Source: Phycisphaeraceae bacterium (GTDB lineage Bacteria; Planctomycetota; Phycisphaerae; Phycisphaerales; UBA1924). From it: 6,922 bases of DNA. Below, piece by piece: positions 1 through 5,984 of this stretch (positions are counted from its first letter, which is position 1; every line of letters begins with the position of its first letter). The position numbers and the translations under genes were made by a program. Where the stretch lies: assembly GCA_009827215.1 (NCBI GenBank), contig WUAJ01000128.1, positions 1 through 6,922 of the forward strand, read 5' to 3'. Under the pieces are notes generated by a model. That model was not told the DNA's origin and made no database searches. It saw nothing but the letters and a program-made list of their open reading frames with translations.

Positions 1-1452
1 GATCTCGCGTTCTGTTTATCGGAACCACAAGTCGGTTGTGATGCGGGTGGTCAGGAGACGACCATCGAGGTCACGGACGATGGCGAGCACTACATCGTCA
101 ACGGCGAGAAGAAATGGGCGACCTCCGGCGCGATCTCGGGATTGTTTACCGTTATGGGCAAGCAGAAGATCGACGGCAAGGAGCGCGTGACGGCTGTTGT
201 GTGCACGCCTGACATGGAGGGGATCGAGATCTTCTCCAAGAATCGCAGCAAGATGTGTATCCGCGGGACCTGGCAGGCGCGGATCCGCTTCAACAATGTC
301 CGCGTTCCGAAAGCAAACCTGCTCCACAAGGAAGGCAAGGGGCTCAATGTCGCGCTGACTTGTTTGAACTACGGTCGCTGTACGCTCTCGGCGGGCATGC
401 TCGGTGGCGCGAAGACGGCTATGGATCAATCGATCAAGTGGGCGCAGACTCGCTACCAGTTCCAGCGTCCGATCGCGGACTTTGAGCTTGTGCAGAAGCG
501 TGTTGCGTACATGTCCGCTCTCGCGTACGCGATGGACTCGGTGCTGTACATGACGACTGGCATGCTGGATCGTCACGACGAGGACATCATGCTTGAGACC
601 GCGATTTGCAAGGTCTTCTGCTCGGAGATGGGCTGGCGCACGGTGGACAACGCGCTGCAGATTATGGGCGGCGAGGGCACGATGACGGAGAACGAGCTTG
701 AGCGGATCTTCCGCGACTCGCGTATCAACACGATCGTCGAAGGCGCTAACGAAGTTATGCAGTCGTTCATCTTCGCATACGGCGGCAAGCAGCTCGCTGA
801 GAAGATGCTCGGGATTAAGGAGATGGCGGACAACAAGAAGTTCACGCCGACGATGATCAAGGCGGCGCTCCCGCTGGGTCGCGAGGTGTTCCTCGGGATT
901 CGCAACAAGGCGCCGCAGATCAACAAGCTGCACCCATCGCTGAGTCCGTACGGGCAGCGCGTGTGCCGACTGATCTCGGAGCTGACGTACCAGTTCAAGA
1001 TCATCTCCAAGAAGAAGGACGCGGCGATCGTTACGGCACAAGCGACCCAGGCACGGCTCGCGGATGCGGCGATGTACATCCATGCGTGGAACTGCACGCT
1101 CTCGCGTCTGGACATGGACATCCGCAACGGCGAGTCCGGGACAGAGTTTGAGCGCAACAAGGCGTCGGCGATCCACTTCTTTGATGTCGCGGAACTCGCG
1201 ATCCATCAGGCGTTCCGTGAGCTGCACGAGAATGCTGATGACACGATGCTCGAAGCCGCGAAGGCGGCGTTTGCGCACTCGAGCACGCTGGATAACAAGC
1301 TGTTTGCGATCCCTGAGAGCTCGCCGAGCGATAAGGGGACTGGTCGAGAGCTTCCAGTTGAGCACATCAAGCAGTTCCCGGGGACCACTGGCGCTGTGCA
1401 CGGCGGGACTGGCCGCGAGCACATGAGCGAGACGATTGAGCAGTTGAGCTGA
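1..1452 (+). CDS. Long-chain-type acyl-CoA dehydrogenase, 5' end missing
   Basis: FAD-dependent acyl-CoA dehydrogenase, expected to introduce the 2,3 double bond in fatty acyl-CoA during beta-oxidation. The reading frame is open from base 1, so the gene continues upstream; the first ATG at 142 lies inside the domain and is not the start. The visible 483 residues begin at the flavin-binding stretch CLSEPQVGCD (residues 5-14), followed by NGEKKWATSG, the middle beta domain (CIRGTW...FNNVRVP), then the helical C-terminal domain with TRYQFQRPIADFELVQ. The second family signature (ALQIMGGEGTMTENELERIF) leads to VEGANEVM, whose Glu (codon 739-741) aligns with the usual catalytic base. About 200 further residues form a C-terminal extension like that of the VLCAD/ACAD9 class, suggesting a full length near 600. 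Both signatures deviate: Val and Cys replace the usual small residue and Ser/Thr in the first, and Thr replaces a hydrophobic/aromatic residue in the second. Substrate range is not predictable. A terminator follows. Confidence 0.92.
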   Translation, partial: DLAFCLSEPQVGCDAGGQETTIEVTDDGEHYIVNGEKKWATSGAISGLFTVMGKQKIDGKERVTAVVCTPDMEGIEIFSKNRSKMCIRGTWQARIRFNNVRVPKANLLHKEGKGLNVALTCLNYGRCTLSAGMLGGAKTAMDQSIKWAQTRYQFQRPIADFELVQKRVAYMSALAYAMDSVLYMTTGMLDRHDEDIMLETAICKVFCSEMGWRTVDNALQIMGGEGTMTENELERIFRDSRINTIVEGANEVMQSFIFAYGGKQLAEKMLGIKEMADNKKFTPTMIKAALPLGREVFLGIRNKAPQINKLHPSLSPYGQRVCRLISELTYQFKIISKKKDAAIVTAQATQARLADAAMYIHAWNCTLSRLDMDIRNGESGTEFERNKASAIHFFDVAELAIHQAFRELHENADDTMLEAAKAAFAHSSTLDNKLFAIPESSPSDKGTGRELPVEHIKQFPGTTGAVHGGTGREHMSETIEQLS

Positions 1453-1509
1453 AACTGTTTCGGGTCTTGAGTTGACATTTCGAAAGCGTTCTTTTTGAGC
1501 AAAGAGCGG

Positions 1510-1541
1510 CGGGGCAAGCGGTTGCGTTGCCCCGTTTTTTT
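1510..1541 (+). terminator. Rho-independent terminator of the acyl-CoA dehydrogenase gene
   Basis: An 8-bp perfect stem (1510-1517, CGGGGCAA, with 1527-1534, TTGCCCCG), a 9-base loop and seven T residues (1535-1541). It begins 57 bases after the stop codon at 1450-1452. This is the clearest intrinsic terminator in the window and separates the upstream gene from the dehydrogenase-complex cluster. Confidence 0.9.
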
Positions 1542-1542
1542 A

Positions 1543-1571
1543 CTGCCAAACCGTTTGTTTGAACCTATAGT
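1543..1571 (+). promoter_or_regulatory. Candidate sigma-70-type promoter for the 2-oxoacid dehydrogenase cluster
   Basis: A -10-like TATAGT (1566-1571, 5 of 6 to consensus) lies exactly 17 bases after a -35-like CTGCCA (1543-1548, 4 of 6). It sits directly after the terminator and about 110 bases before the E1 alpha start, where a promoter is expected. Transcription would start near 1578 and give a leader of about 100 bases. The match is by eye only, and planctomycete promoters may deviate from this consensus. Confidence 0.4.
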
Positions 1572-1582
1572 TCTGTCCCTCA

Positions 1583-1676
1583 GGTGAGCTTTGGAACTGC
1601 TCGCCCGCCGCTTAACAATCGACGGAGGCGCGGTGGCCTCCGACAGATTGAGTTTGAGCGAGCAAGGGGGTAGGAG
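1583..1676 (+). promoter_or_regulatory. Structured 5' leader with ribosome binding site of E1 alpha
   Basis: Two hairpins can form: 1583-1589 with 1599-1605 (7 bp, one G-U pair, 9-base loop) and 1623-1629 with 1636-1642 (7 perfect bp, 6-base loop). A competing helix of 7 bp (one G-U pair) can join 1605-1611 with 1630-1636 and would break the second hairpin and fray the first. The right arm of the second hairpin contains CCTCC (1637-1641), complementary to the Shine-Dalgarno GGAG (1673-1676), which lies 5 bases before the ATG at 1682. No poly-T follows either hairpin, so these are not standard terminators. The pairings are seen in the sequence; any regulatory role is inference. Confidence 0.35.
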
Positions 1677-1681
1677 TACTT

Positions 1682-2812
1682 ATGCCACACCATACTGTGT
1701 ATGAAGCCAAGATTGAGCATCTACAGATTCTTGATGAGAACGGGAAGCTTGATAAGAAGCTCGCGAAGGACACCCTGACGGACGATCAGGTCGTGTATCT
1801 GTACGAGCAGATGCGGGTTTGTCGGGAGCTTGATGAGATCGCGTTTAAGCTGCAGCGTTCGGGCCGGATGGGAACCTATCCGCAGAACAAGGGGCAGGAA
1901 GCGAACGCGGTGGGATCGGCGCTTGCGATGGTCAAGGGGAACGACTGGGTTGTGCCTTCGTATCGCGAGAACGCGGCGCTGTTCATGCACGGCATGCCGA
2001 TGCACTATGTCATCCAGTATTGGATGGGCGATGAGCGTGGATCGAAGTTCCCGGAGGGTGTGAACATCACACCGTTGAGTGTTCCGATCGGGACGCACAT
2101 GCTTCATGCGACGGGGATCGCGTGGGCGTTCAAGCAGCGGAAGGAAGCGGATCGTGCGGTCATCACGTACTTCGGTGATGGTGCGACTTCGGAGGGTGAC
2201 TTCCACAATGCGATGAACTTCGCGTCGGTGATGCAGGTCCCGACGATCTTTTACTGCCAGAACAACTCGTGGGCGATCTCGCTCCCTCGCGAGCAGCAGA
2301 TGAACTCGGCGACGGTGGCGCAGAAGGCGCTCGCGTACGACATGCCGACGATTCAGGTGGACGGCAACGACATCTTCGCGGTGTACAAAGCGACCCAGGA
2401 TGCGCGCAAGCGTGCGATCGAGGGTGGCGGGCCTTCGTTTATCGAGGGCGTCACATACCGGCTCGCGGATCACACGACGGCGGACGATGCGCGTCGGTAC
2501 CGCGATGAGGAAGAGCTGCACGCTTGGCTCGACAAGGACCCGCTGATCCGTACGCGCAAATACATGGAGTCGGTCGGGATCTGGGACGACAAGAAGCAGG
2601 AAGAGCTTGAGAATCGTGCCAAGACCATTGTTAAGGAAGTGGTTGATGCGGCGATCTCTGTGTCAGCACCTGAGAGCAGCGAGTTCTTTGATGACATGTA
2701 CGCGGATCTTCCGGAGGACCTGAAGGTTCAGCGGGACACGATGCGGACGAGCTCGATCGGCCGGAATCCATCGCAGATCGGGCTCAATGCTCAGGCGGCG
2801 GAGATCCAGTAA
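1682..2812 (+). CDS. pdhA: 2-oxoacid dehydrogenase E1 component, alpha subunit (probably pyruvate dehydrogenase)
   Basis: Alpha subunit of the alpha2-beta2 thiamine-diphosphate (TPP)-dependent E1, which decarboxylates a 2-oxoacid and reductively acylates the lipoyl group of E2. At 376 residues it is close to the Gram-positive PdhA length (about 370). An N-terminal segment with LQILDENGKL resembles PdhA/BkdA N termini. The TPP/Mg motif runs from GDG (165-167) to NN (194-195), with SEGDFHNAMNFA between them. RLADHTTADD carries His264, at the position of the conserved active-site-loop histidine. The end (about residues 350-376, rich in Ser, Asn and Gln) looks like a short extra tail. The start is supported by AGGAG 5 bases upstream. 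The small gene that follows begins inside the stop codon, and the partner E1 beta is next. Several motifs (GDGATSEGDF, HTTADD) are equally typical of branched-chain 2-oxoacid dehydrogenase, so bkdA-like specificity is not excluded. Confidence 0.93.
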   Translation: MPHHTVYEAKIEHLQILDENGKLDKKLAKDTLTDDQVVYLYEQMRVCRELDEIAFKLQRSGRMGTYPQNKGQEANAVGSALAMVKGNDWVVPSYRENAALFMHGMPMHYVIQYWMGDERGSKFPEGVNITPLSVPIGTHMLHATGIAWAFKQRKEADRAVITYFGDGATSEGDFHNAMNFASVMQVPTIFYCQNNSWAISLPREQQMNSATVAQKALAYDMPTIQVDGNDIFAVYKATQDARKRAIEGGGPSFIEGVTYRLADHTTADDARRYRDEEELHAWLDKDPLIRTRKYMESVGIWDDKKQEELENRAKTIVKEVVDAAISVSAPESSEFFDDMYADLPEDLKVQRDTMRTSSIGRNPSQIGLNAQAAEIQ

Positions 2813-3084
2813 TGATGGTGAAGATAGTCGATGTCAAGGGCAAGGAGCGGTACATCAATGCCGCGTATGTGCGCTCGGTGACACCGAAGGGTGCTGAGAA
2901 GGCGGACATCGACTTTGGACACTGGAGCGGGGCGGTTCGTGTGAAGCAGCCCGCGGAGCAGGTGGCGGAGATTTTGAACTCGGCGCTTCCCGCTTCCTTT
3001 GATGAGTATTTGGCTGCTGTCGATCAGCAGTCGCAGAGCAGCAACAACATGAGCGCGGCGACCACGATCGCGGTCATTGGTTAA
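2812..3084 (+). CDS. Small hypothetical protein translationally coupled to E1 alpha
   Basis: A 90-residue protein I do not recognise. Its ATG shares one base with the E1 alpha stop codon (TAATG, 2810-2814), and a GGAG (2800-2803) lies 8 bases upstream inside the E1 alpha gene, so translation is probably coupled. Residues 3-59 read as a small strand-rich unit: KIVDVKGKERYINAAYVRSV, a turn, IDFGHWSGAVRVKQP, then a short helix EQVAEILNSAL. This pattern (ligand-free, G-K, I-N, V-x-V, then E-x-V helix) is loosely like FlbD/SwrD-type small beta proteins; that is a shape resemblance, not a homology claim. Residues 60-90 are polar and Ser/Asn/Ala-rich, probably disordered. There is no signal peptide, membrane segment or cysteine. 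It lies between the two subunits of one enzyme, so a role in E1 assembly or regulation is a reasonable guess only. Confidence 0.75.
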   Translation: MMVKIVDVKGKERYINAAYVRSVTPKGAEKADIDFGHWSGAVRVKQPAEQVAEILNSALPASFDEYLAAVDQQSQSSNNMSAATTIAVIG

Positions 3085-3096
3085 CGGAGTTTCTTG

Positions 3097-4071
3097 ATGG
3101 CACAGCAAACACTAGTTGGAGCGATTACCTCGACGCTGGATCAGGCGCTGGAGCGTGATCCGGAGGTCATCTTGCTCGGTGAGGACATCGGTTCCAATGG
3201 CGGCGTGTTCCGCGCCACGGAAGGACTGATGGCGAAGCACGGCGAGGATCGTGTGGTCTCCACCCCCCTCGATGAATCGGGGATCATGGGGACGGCGATC
3301 GGGCTCGCAATCGCGGGGATGAAAGCGATTCCCGAGATCCAGTTCGAGGGGTTTCTTGGACCTGCGTACGACCAGCTCGTGAATCACGGCGGACGCATGC
3401 GGACACGCACACGCTCAGCGGTCACCGTTCCGATGACAGTCCGTGTCCCAGTTGGTGGTGGTATCCACGCTCCGGAACTGCACTCGGATTCTCCTGAAGC
3501 GATCTACACACACTCTCCTGGGATCAAGGTGGTAATGCCTTGCACGCCTTACGACGCGAAGGGGCTACTCAACAGTGCTATCAAGGATCCTGATCCGGTG
3601 ATGTTCTTTGAACCGAAGCGTGTATACCGAACATTCAAAGAAGAGGTCCCTGATGAGTACTACGAGATCCCGATCGGGGAAGCGAAGACGGTTGTTGAGG
3701 GCGATGACCTGACGGTCGTGACTTGGGGCGCTCCTGTGTTCCAGTGTTTGGAAGCGATCGACAATCTTCCTGAGGATGTTTCTGTGGAACTCATCGATCT
3801 GCGTTCGATCTATCCGTTTGATATTGACACGATCGCGGAATCAGTTCAGCGGACTGGTCGGTGCGTGATTGTGCACGAGGCGCCGCTGACTTGCGGGCTC
3901 GGTGCGGAGATCGCGGCACGAATCATGGAGGAGTGCTTCTTGCATCTGGAGGCGCCGGTCCAGCGCGTGACTGGGTTTGATACGATCATGCCGTATTACA
4001 AGCTGGAGAATGAGTATCTTCCTGAGGCACCTCGGATCCTGAAGGGGATCACGGAGTGCTTAGCGTACTGA
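3097..4071 (+). CDS. pdhB: 2-oxoacid dehydrogenase E1 component, beta subunit (probably pyruvate dehydrogenase)
   Basis: Beta subunit of E1, completing the TPP site at the interface with the alpha subunit. The 324 residues match the family length (about 325). Visible landmarks are VILLGEDIG (25-32, counted from the ATG), TPLDESGIMGTAIG with Glu60 at the position of the TPP-activating glutamate, EIQFEGFLGPAYDQLVNH (80-97), and VPVGGGIHAPELHSDSPEA with His129 at the conserved active-site position. The C-terminal transketolase-type domain follows (TVVTWGAPVFQCLEAI, VELIDLRSIYPFD, HEAP). The GGGIHAPELH form is closer to Gram-positive PdhB than to the GGGIRGGLYHSQ form of branched-chain enzymes. 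ATG 3097 is chosen over TTG 3094 because GGAG at 3086-3089 then sits 7 bases upstream. The small gene ends 12 bases before it, so it is almost certainly in the same operon. Confidence 0.94.
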   Translation: MAQQTLVGAITSTLDQALERDPEVILLGEDIGSNGGVFRATEGLMAKHGEDRVVSTPLDESGIMGTAIGLAIAGMKAIPEIQFEGFLGPAYDQLVNHGGRMRTRTRSAVTVPMTVRVPVGGGIHAPELHSDSPEAIYTHSPGIKVVMPCTPYDAKGLLNSAIKDPDPVMFFEPKRVYRTFKEEVPDEYYEIPIGEAKTVVEGDDLTVVTWGAPVFQCLEAIDNLPEDVSVELIDLRSIYPFDIDTIAESVQRTGRCVIVHEAPLTCGLGAEIAARIMEECFLHLEAPVQRVTGFDTIMPYYKLENEYLPEAPRILKGITECLAY

Positions 4072-4158
4072 TACGGCTGAGAGCGACTGACGAGTGATTG
4101 ATTCGATACGACCCCCACTGCCCACCAACTGACTGGTGCAGCGAAGAGGACTGAACAT

Positions 4159-5805
4159 ATGGCTGGCAAAGTTTCATCTGATCCGAACATCTTTATTCTT
4201 CCCGATCTTGGTGAGGGGCTTGAGGAAGCCGAGCTCATTAAGTGGGTCGTGAAGGAAGGTGACACTGTCGATGAGCTCGAGGTGATCGCGGAGATGGAGA
4301 CGGACAAGGCGCTCGTCGAAGTCCCATCGCCTCGCGCTGGAACGATCAAGACATTGCACGGAAACGACGGCGACATCATCAAGGTCGGCGCGCCGTTTGT
4401 GACCTACGAGGGTGGTCCGGATGACGCTCCCGCGGCGGCACCAGCGGCTGCTCCTGCGGCAGAAGCGGATGATGATCGTCCAGAGGATCAGGGGTCCGTG
4501 GTCGGACAGATGTCGGACTCGACTCCTGGGATGGGATCGAGCGATGGCAAGGCGCTCGCATCGCCTGCGGTTCGTCGCATGGCGCGGGATGCGGGGATTG
4601 ACATCAACTCGGTTGTTGGCACAGGCATCGGCGGACGCGTGACGAAGAAGGACATCGAGAACGCGAAAGCGGGCGGCGGCGCGGCTCCGGCACGTCCGGC
4701 AGCACCTGCGGCTTCTGCTCCGGCTCCATCTGCACCGGCGAGTGCACCAGCTGCGTCCGCACCAGCGCCAGCGCGTCCGGCGGAGACTCGTCGTCCGTTG
4801 AATCTGCCTACCACTCAGATTTCGCCTTCGTATGCTCCGCAACAGGCGCCGGCGGCACAGTACCAGCAGCCGTATCCGCCGCAGTACCCTCCGCAATATC
4901 CACCTCAGTATGGGTACCAACCTCCAGCGTATGGGTATCAGCCTTATGGATACGCTCCGCCTCCACCACCTCCTGGGTATGGGTATGCACATCCACCGCC
5001 ACCTCCGCATTACGGGCAACCGATGGGTGGCGGCGTTCCGGCGGCTCCTGGATACCAAGGACCTGCAGCGTATCGTCCGATCCCTGATCCTGCTCAGCAG
5101 GGGATGGTGCAGCCTGGTCACAGCGAAGCGCGGATTCCATTTAAGGGAGTCCGACGGACTATTGCGAATCGCTTGCGGAGTGCCGTGGACACAGCGGTCC
5201 ACTTCACAGTGGTCGATGAGGCGGATGTGACGGTGCTCGATTCATTGCGCAAAGATGTCAGCGCTCAAACGGGTGTGAAGCTGAGCTTCCTGCCGTTTGT
5301 GTGTGCAGCGGTCTCGCGTTCACTCGCAGGGCGCTTTGGCGCTATGAACGCGATCGTGGATGACGAAGCTCAAGAGATTGTGCAGTACGGCGCGGTGCAC
5401 CTCGGGATCGCGACGGACACGGACAGTGGTCTCATGGTTCCAGTAGTTCGTGATAGTGATCGGATGAATGTCGTCGAACTCGCTCAGTCGATCGCTCAGA
5501 TCGCGGCGAGTGCTCGCGATCGTTCGATCCCGCGTGATCAGTTGATGGGCTCGACCTTCACGATCAGTAATGTCGGCTCGCACGCGGGGCGCTTTGCGAC
5601 CCCAGTGATCAACTACCCTGAGGTCGCGATCCTCGCGGTGGGCAAGGCGTACGACGGTGCGGTCGTTCAGGACGGCCAACTAATGGTTGGTAAGCGGATG
5701 CCTTTGTCACTTGCGTGTGACCATCGTGTCGTCGATGGCGCAACGGCAGCTCTGGCACTCGCTGAGATCGTGGAATCGCTACAAAACCCTGAATCTCTGC
5801 TCTGA
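4159..5805 (+). CDS. pdhC: Dihydrolipoamide acyltransferase (E2) with an unusual long Tyr/Pro-rich linker
   Basis: E2 core of the complex: it carries the swinging lipoyl arm and transfers the acyl group to CoA. Domains in order: one lipoyl domain (about 10-82) with the lipoylation site EMETDKA, Lys50; an Ala/Pro linker with an acidic end (88-110); a peripheral subunit-binding domain (135-170, SPAVRRMARDAGID...GRVTKKDI) that docks E1 or E3; a second Ala/Pro linker (about 172-215); a Tyr/Pro/Gln/Gly-rich segment (225-305); and the acyltransferase domain (about 325-548) with GSTFTISNVG and the active-site motif DHRVVDG (His522, Asp526). One-lipoyl E2 proteins are usually about 420-450 residues; the excess here is linker. 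Start: ATG 4159, with AGAGGA at 4145-4150. The 87-base gap after E1 beta shows no terminator, so it is likely co-transcribed. Acyl specificity (acetyl or branched-chain) cannot be fixed by eye. No E3 gene follows. Confidence 0.94.
   Translation: MAGKVSSDPNIFILPDLGEGLEEAELIKWVVKEGDTVDELEVIAEMETDKALVEVPSPRAGTIKTLHGNDGDIIKVGAPFVTYEGGPDDAPAAAPAAAPAAEADDDRPEDQGSVVGQMSDSTPGMGSSDGKALASPAVRRMARDAGIDINSVVGTGIGGRVTKKDIENAKAGGGAAPARPAAPAASAPAPSAPASAPAASAPAPARPAETRRPLNLPTTQISPSYAPQQAPAAQYQQPYPPQYPPQYPPQYGYQPPAYGYQPYGYAPPPPPPGYGYAHPPPPPHYGQPMGGGVPAAPGYQGPAAYRPIPDPAQQGMVQPGHSEARIPFKGVRRTIANRLRSAVDTAVHFTVVDEADVTVLDSLRKDVSAQTGVKLSFLPFVCAAVSRSLAGRFGAMNAIVDDEAQEIVQYGAVHLGIATDTDSGLMVPVVRDSDRMNVVELAQSIAQIAASARDRSIPRDQLMGSTFTISNVGSHAGRFATPVINYPEVAILAVGKAYDGAVVQDGQLMVGKRMPLSLACDHRVVDGATAALALAEIVESLQNPESLL
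4831..5073 (+). repeat. Segment encoding low-complexity Tyr/Pro/Gln/Gly repeats within E2
   Basis: Encodes E2 residues 225-305. It starts with SYAPQQ, then three consecutive YPPQ units (residues 239-250), then GYQP/YGYQP/GYAPP variants, two Pro runs (six residues at 267-272, five at 279-283), and ends with GYQGPAAY. There are 16 tyrosines in 81 residues and almost no charged residues. The YPPQ units use different codons (CCGCCGCAG, CCTCCGCAA, CCACCTCAG), so the repeat is kept at the protein level rather than being a fresh DNA duplication. Confidence 0.85.
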
Positions 5806-5807
5806 GT

Positions 5808-5871
5808 TATAGTGCAAACAGTCAAAGAACTGTTCAGATCTGCTGATGCACAAAGGGGCAAAAGCACTATA
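5808..5871. other. Inverted repeat with internal hairpin after the E2 gene
   Basis: TATAGTGC (5808-5815) is the exact reverse complement of GCACTATA (5864-5871), with 48 bases between. Inside lies a second perfect 6-bp hairpin, AACAGT (5817-5822) with ACTGTT (5829-5834), loop of 6. The outer left arm starts two bases after the E2 stop codon. Only a short T-run (TTT, 5873-5875) follows the right arm, so this is a weak terminator candidate at best. It could be a branched RNA 3' end, a processing signal, or chance. Confidence 0.4.
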
Positions 5872-5973
5872 TTTCCAGCGGACACGGCTCTTTGGTTGTG
5901 TTGATGGTTGAATCTGTGTACATTAGAAGTACTCGCTTGATTACAGCGAACATAGATTCATTCATTTGATACC

Positions 5974-5979
5974 AAGGAG
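5974..5979 (+). promoter_or_regulatory. Shine-Dalgarno AAGGAG that decides the start of the dockerin-type gene
   Basis: AAGGAG is followed by two adjacent ATG codons, at 5982 and 5985. Spacing is 2 bases to the first (too short for normal initiation) and 5 bases to the second, so the second is preferred. Confidence 0.7.
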
Positions 5980-5984
5980 ACATG

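Noticed and set aside
16..1422. Very long open frame (468 codons) on the minus strand opposite the acyl-CoA dehydrogenase
   Set aside because: Its product is Arg/Leu/Val/His-rich with no domain pattern, as expected for the antisense of a GC-rich gene, and the + strand encodes a clear enzyme throughout.
1721..2521. Minus-strand open frame of 266 codons opposite E1 alpha
   Set aside because: Arg/His/Val-rich antisense shadow; the + strand shows conserved TPP-enzyme motifs across the same bases.
4126..4141. Short hairpin CACCA / TGGTG in the gap between E1 beta and E2
   Set aside because: Five base pairs with no T-run; not a terminator and of a size common by chance.
4174..5202. Minus-strand open frame of 342 codons opposite the E2 gene
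   Set aside because: Arg/Trp/Cys-rich nonsense product opposite the lipoyl domain and linkers; no plausible start signal or domain. It is an antisense shadow of biased codons.
4832..5230. Overlapping + strand frame through the E2 linker
   Set aside because: It arises from the repetitive Pro/Tyr codons read out of frame and has no ribosome binding site of its own.
5896..5924. Possible promoter TTGTGT, 17 bases, TACATT before the dockerin-type gene
   Set aside because: Only 3 of 6 and 4 of 6 consensus matches; a promoter is expected somewhere in this gap, but this site is not better than chance.
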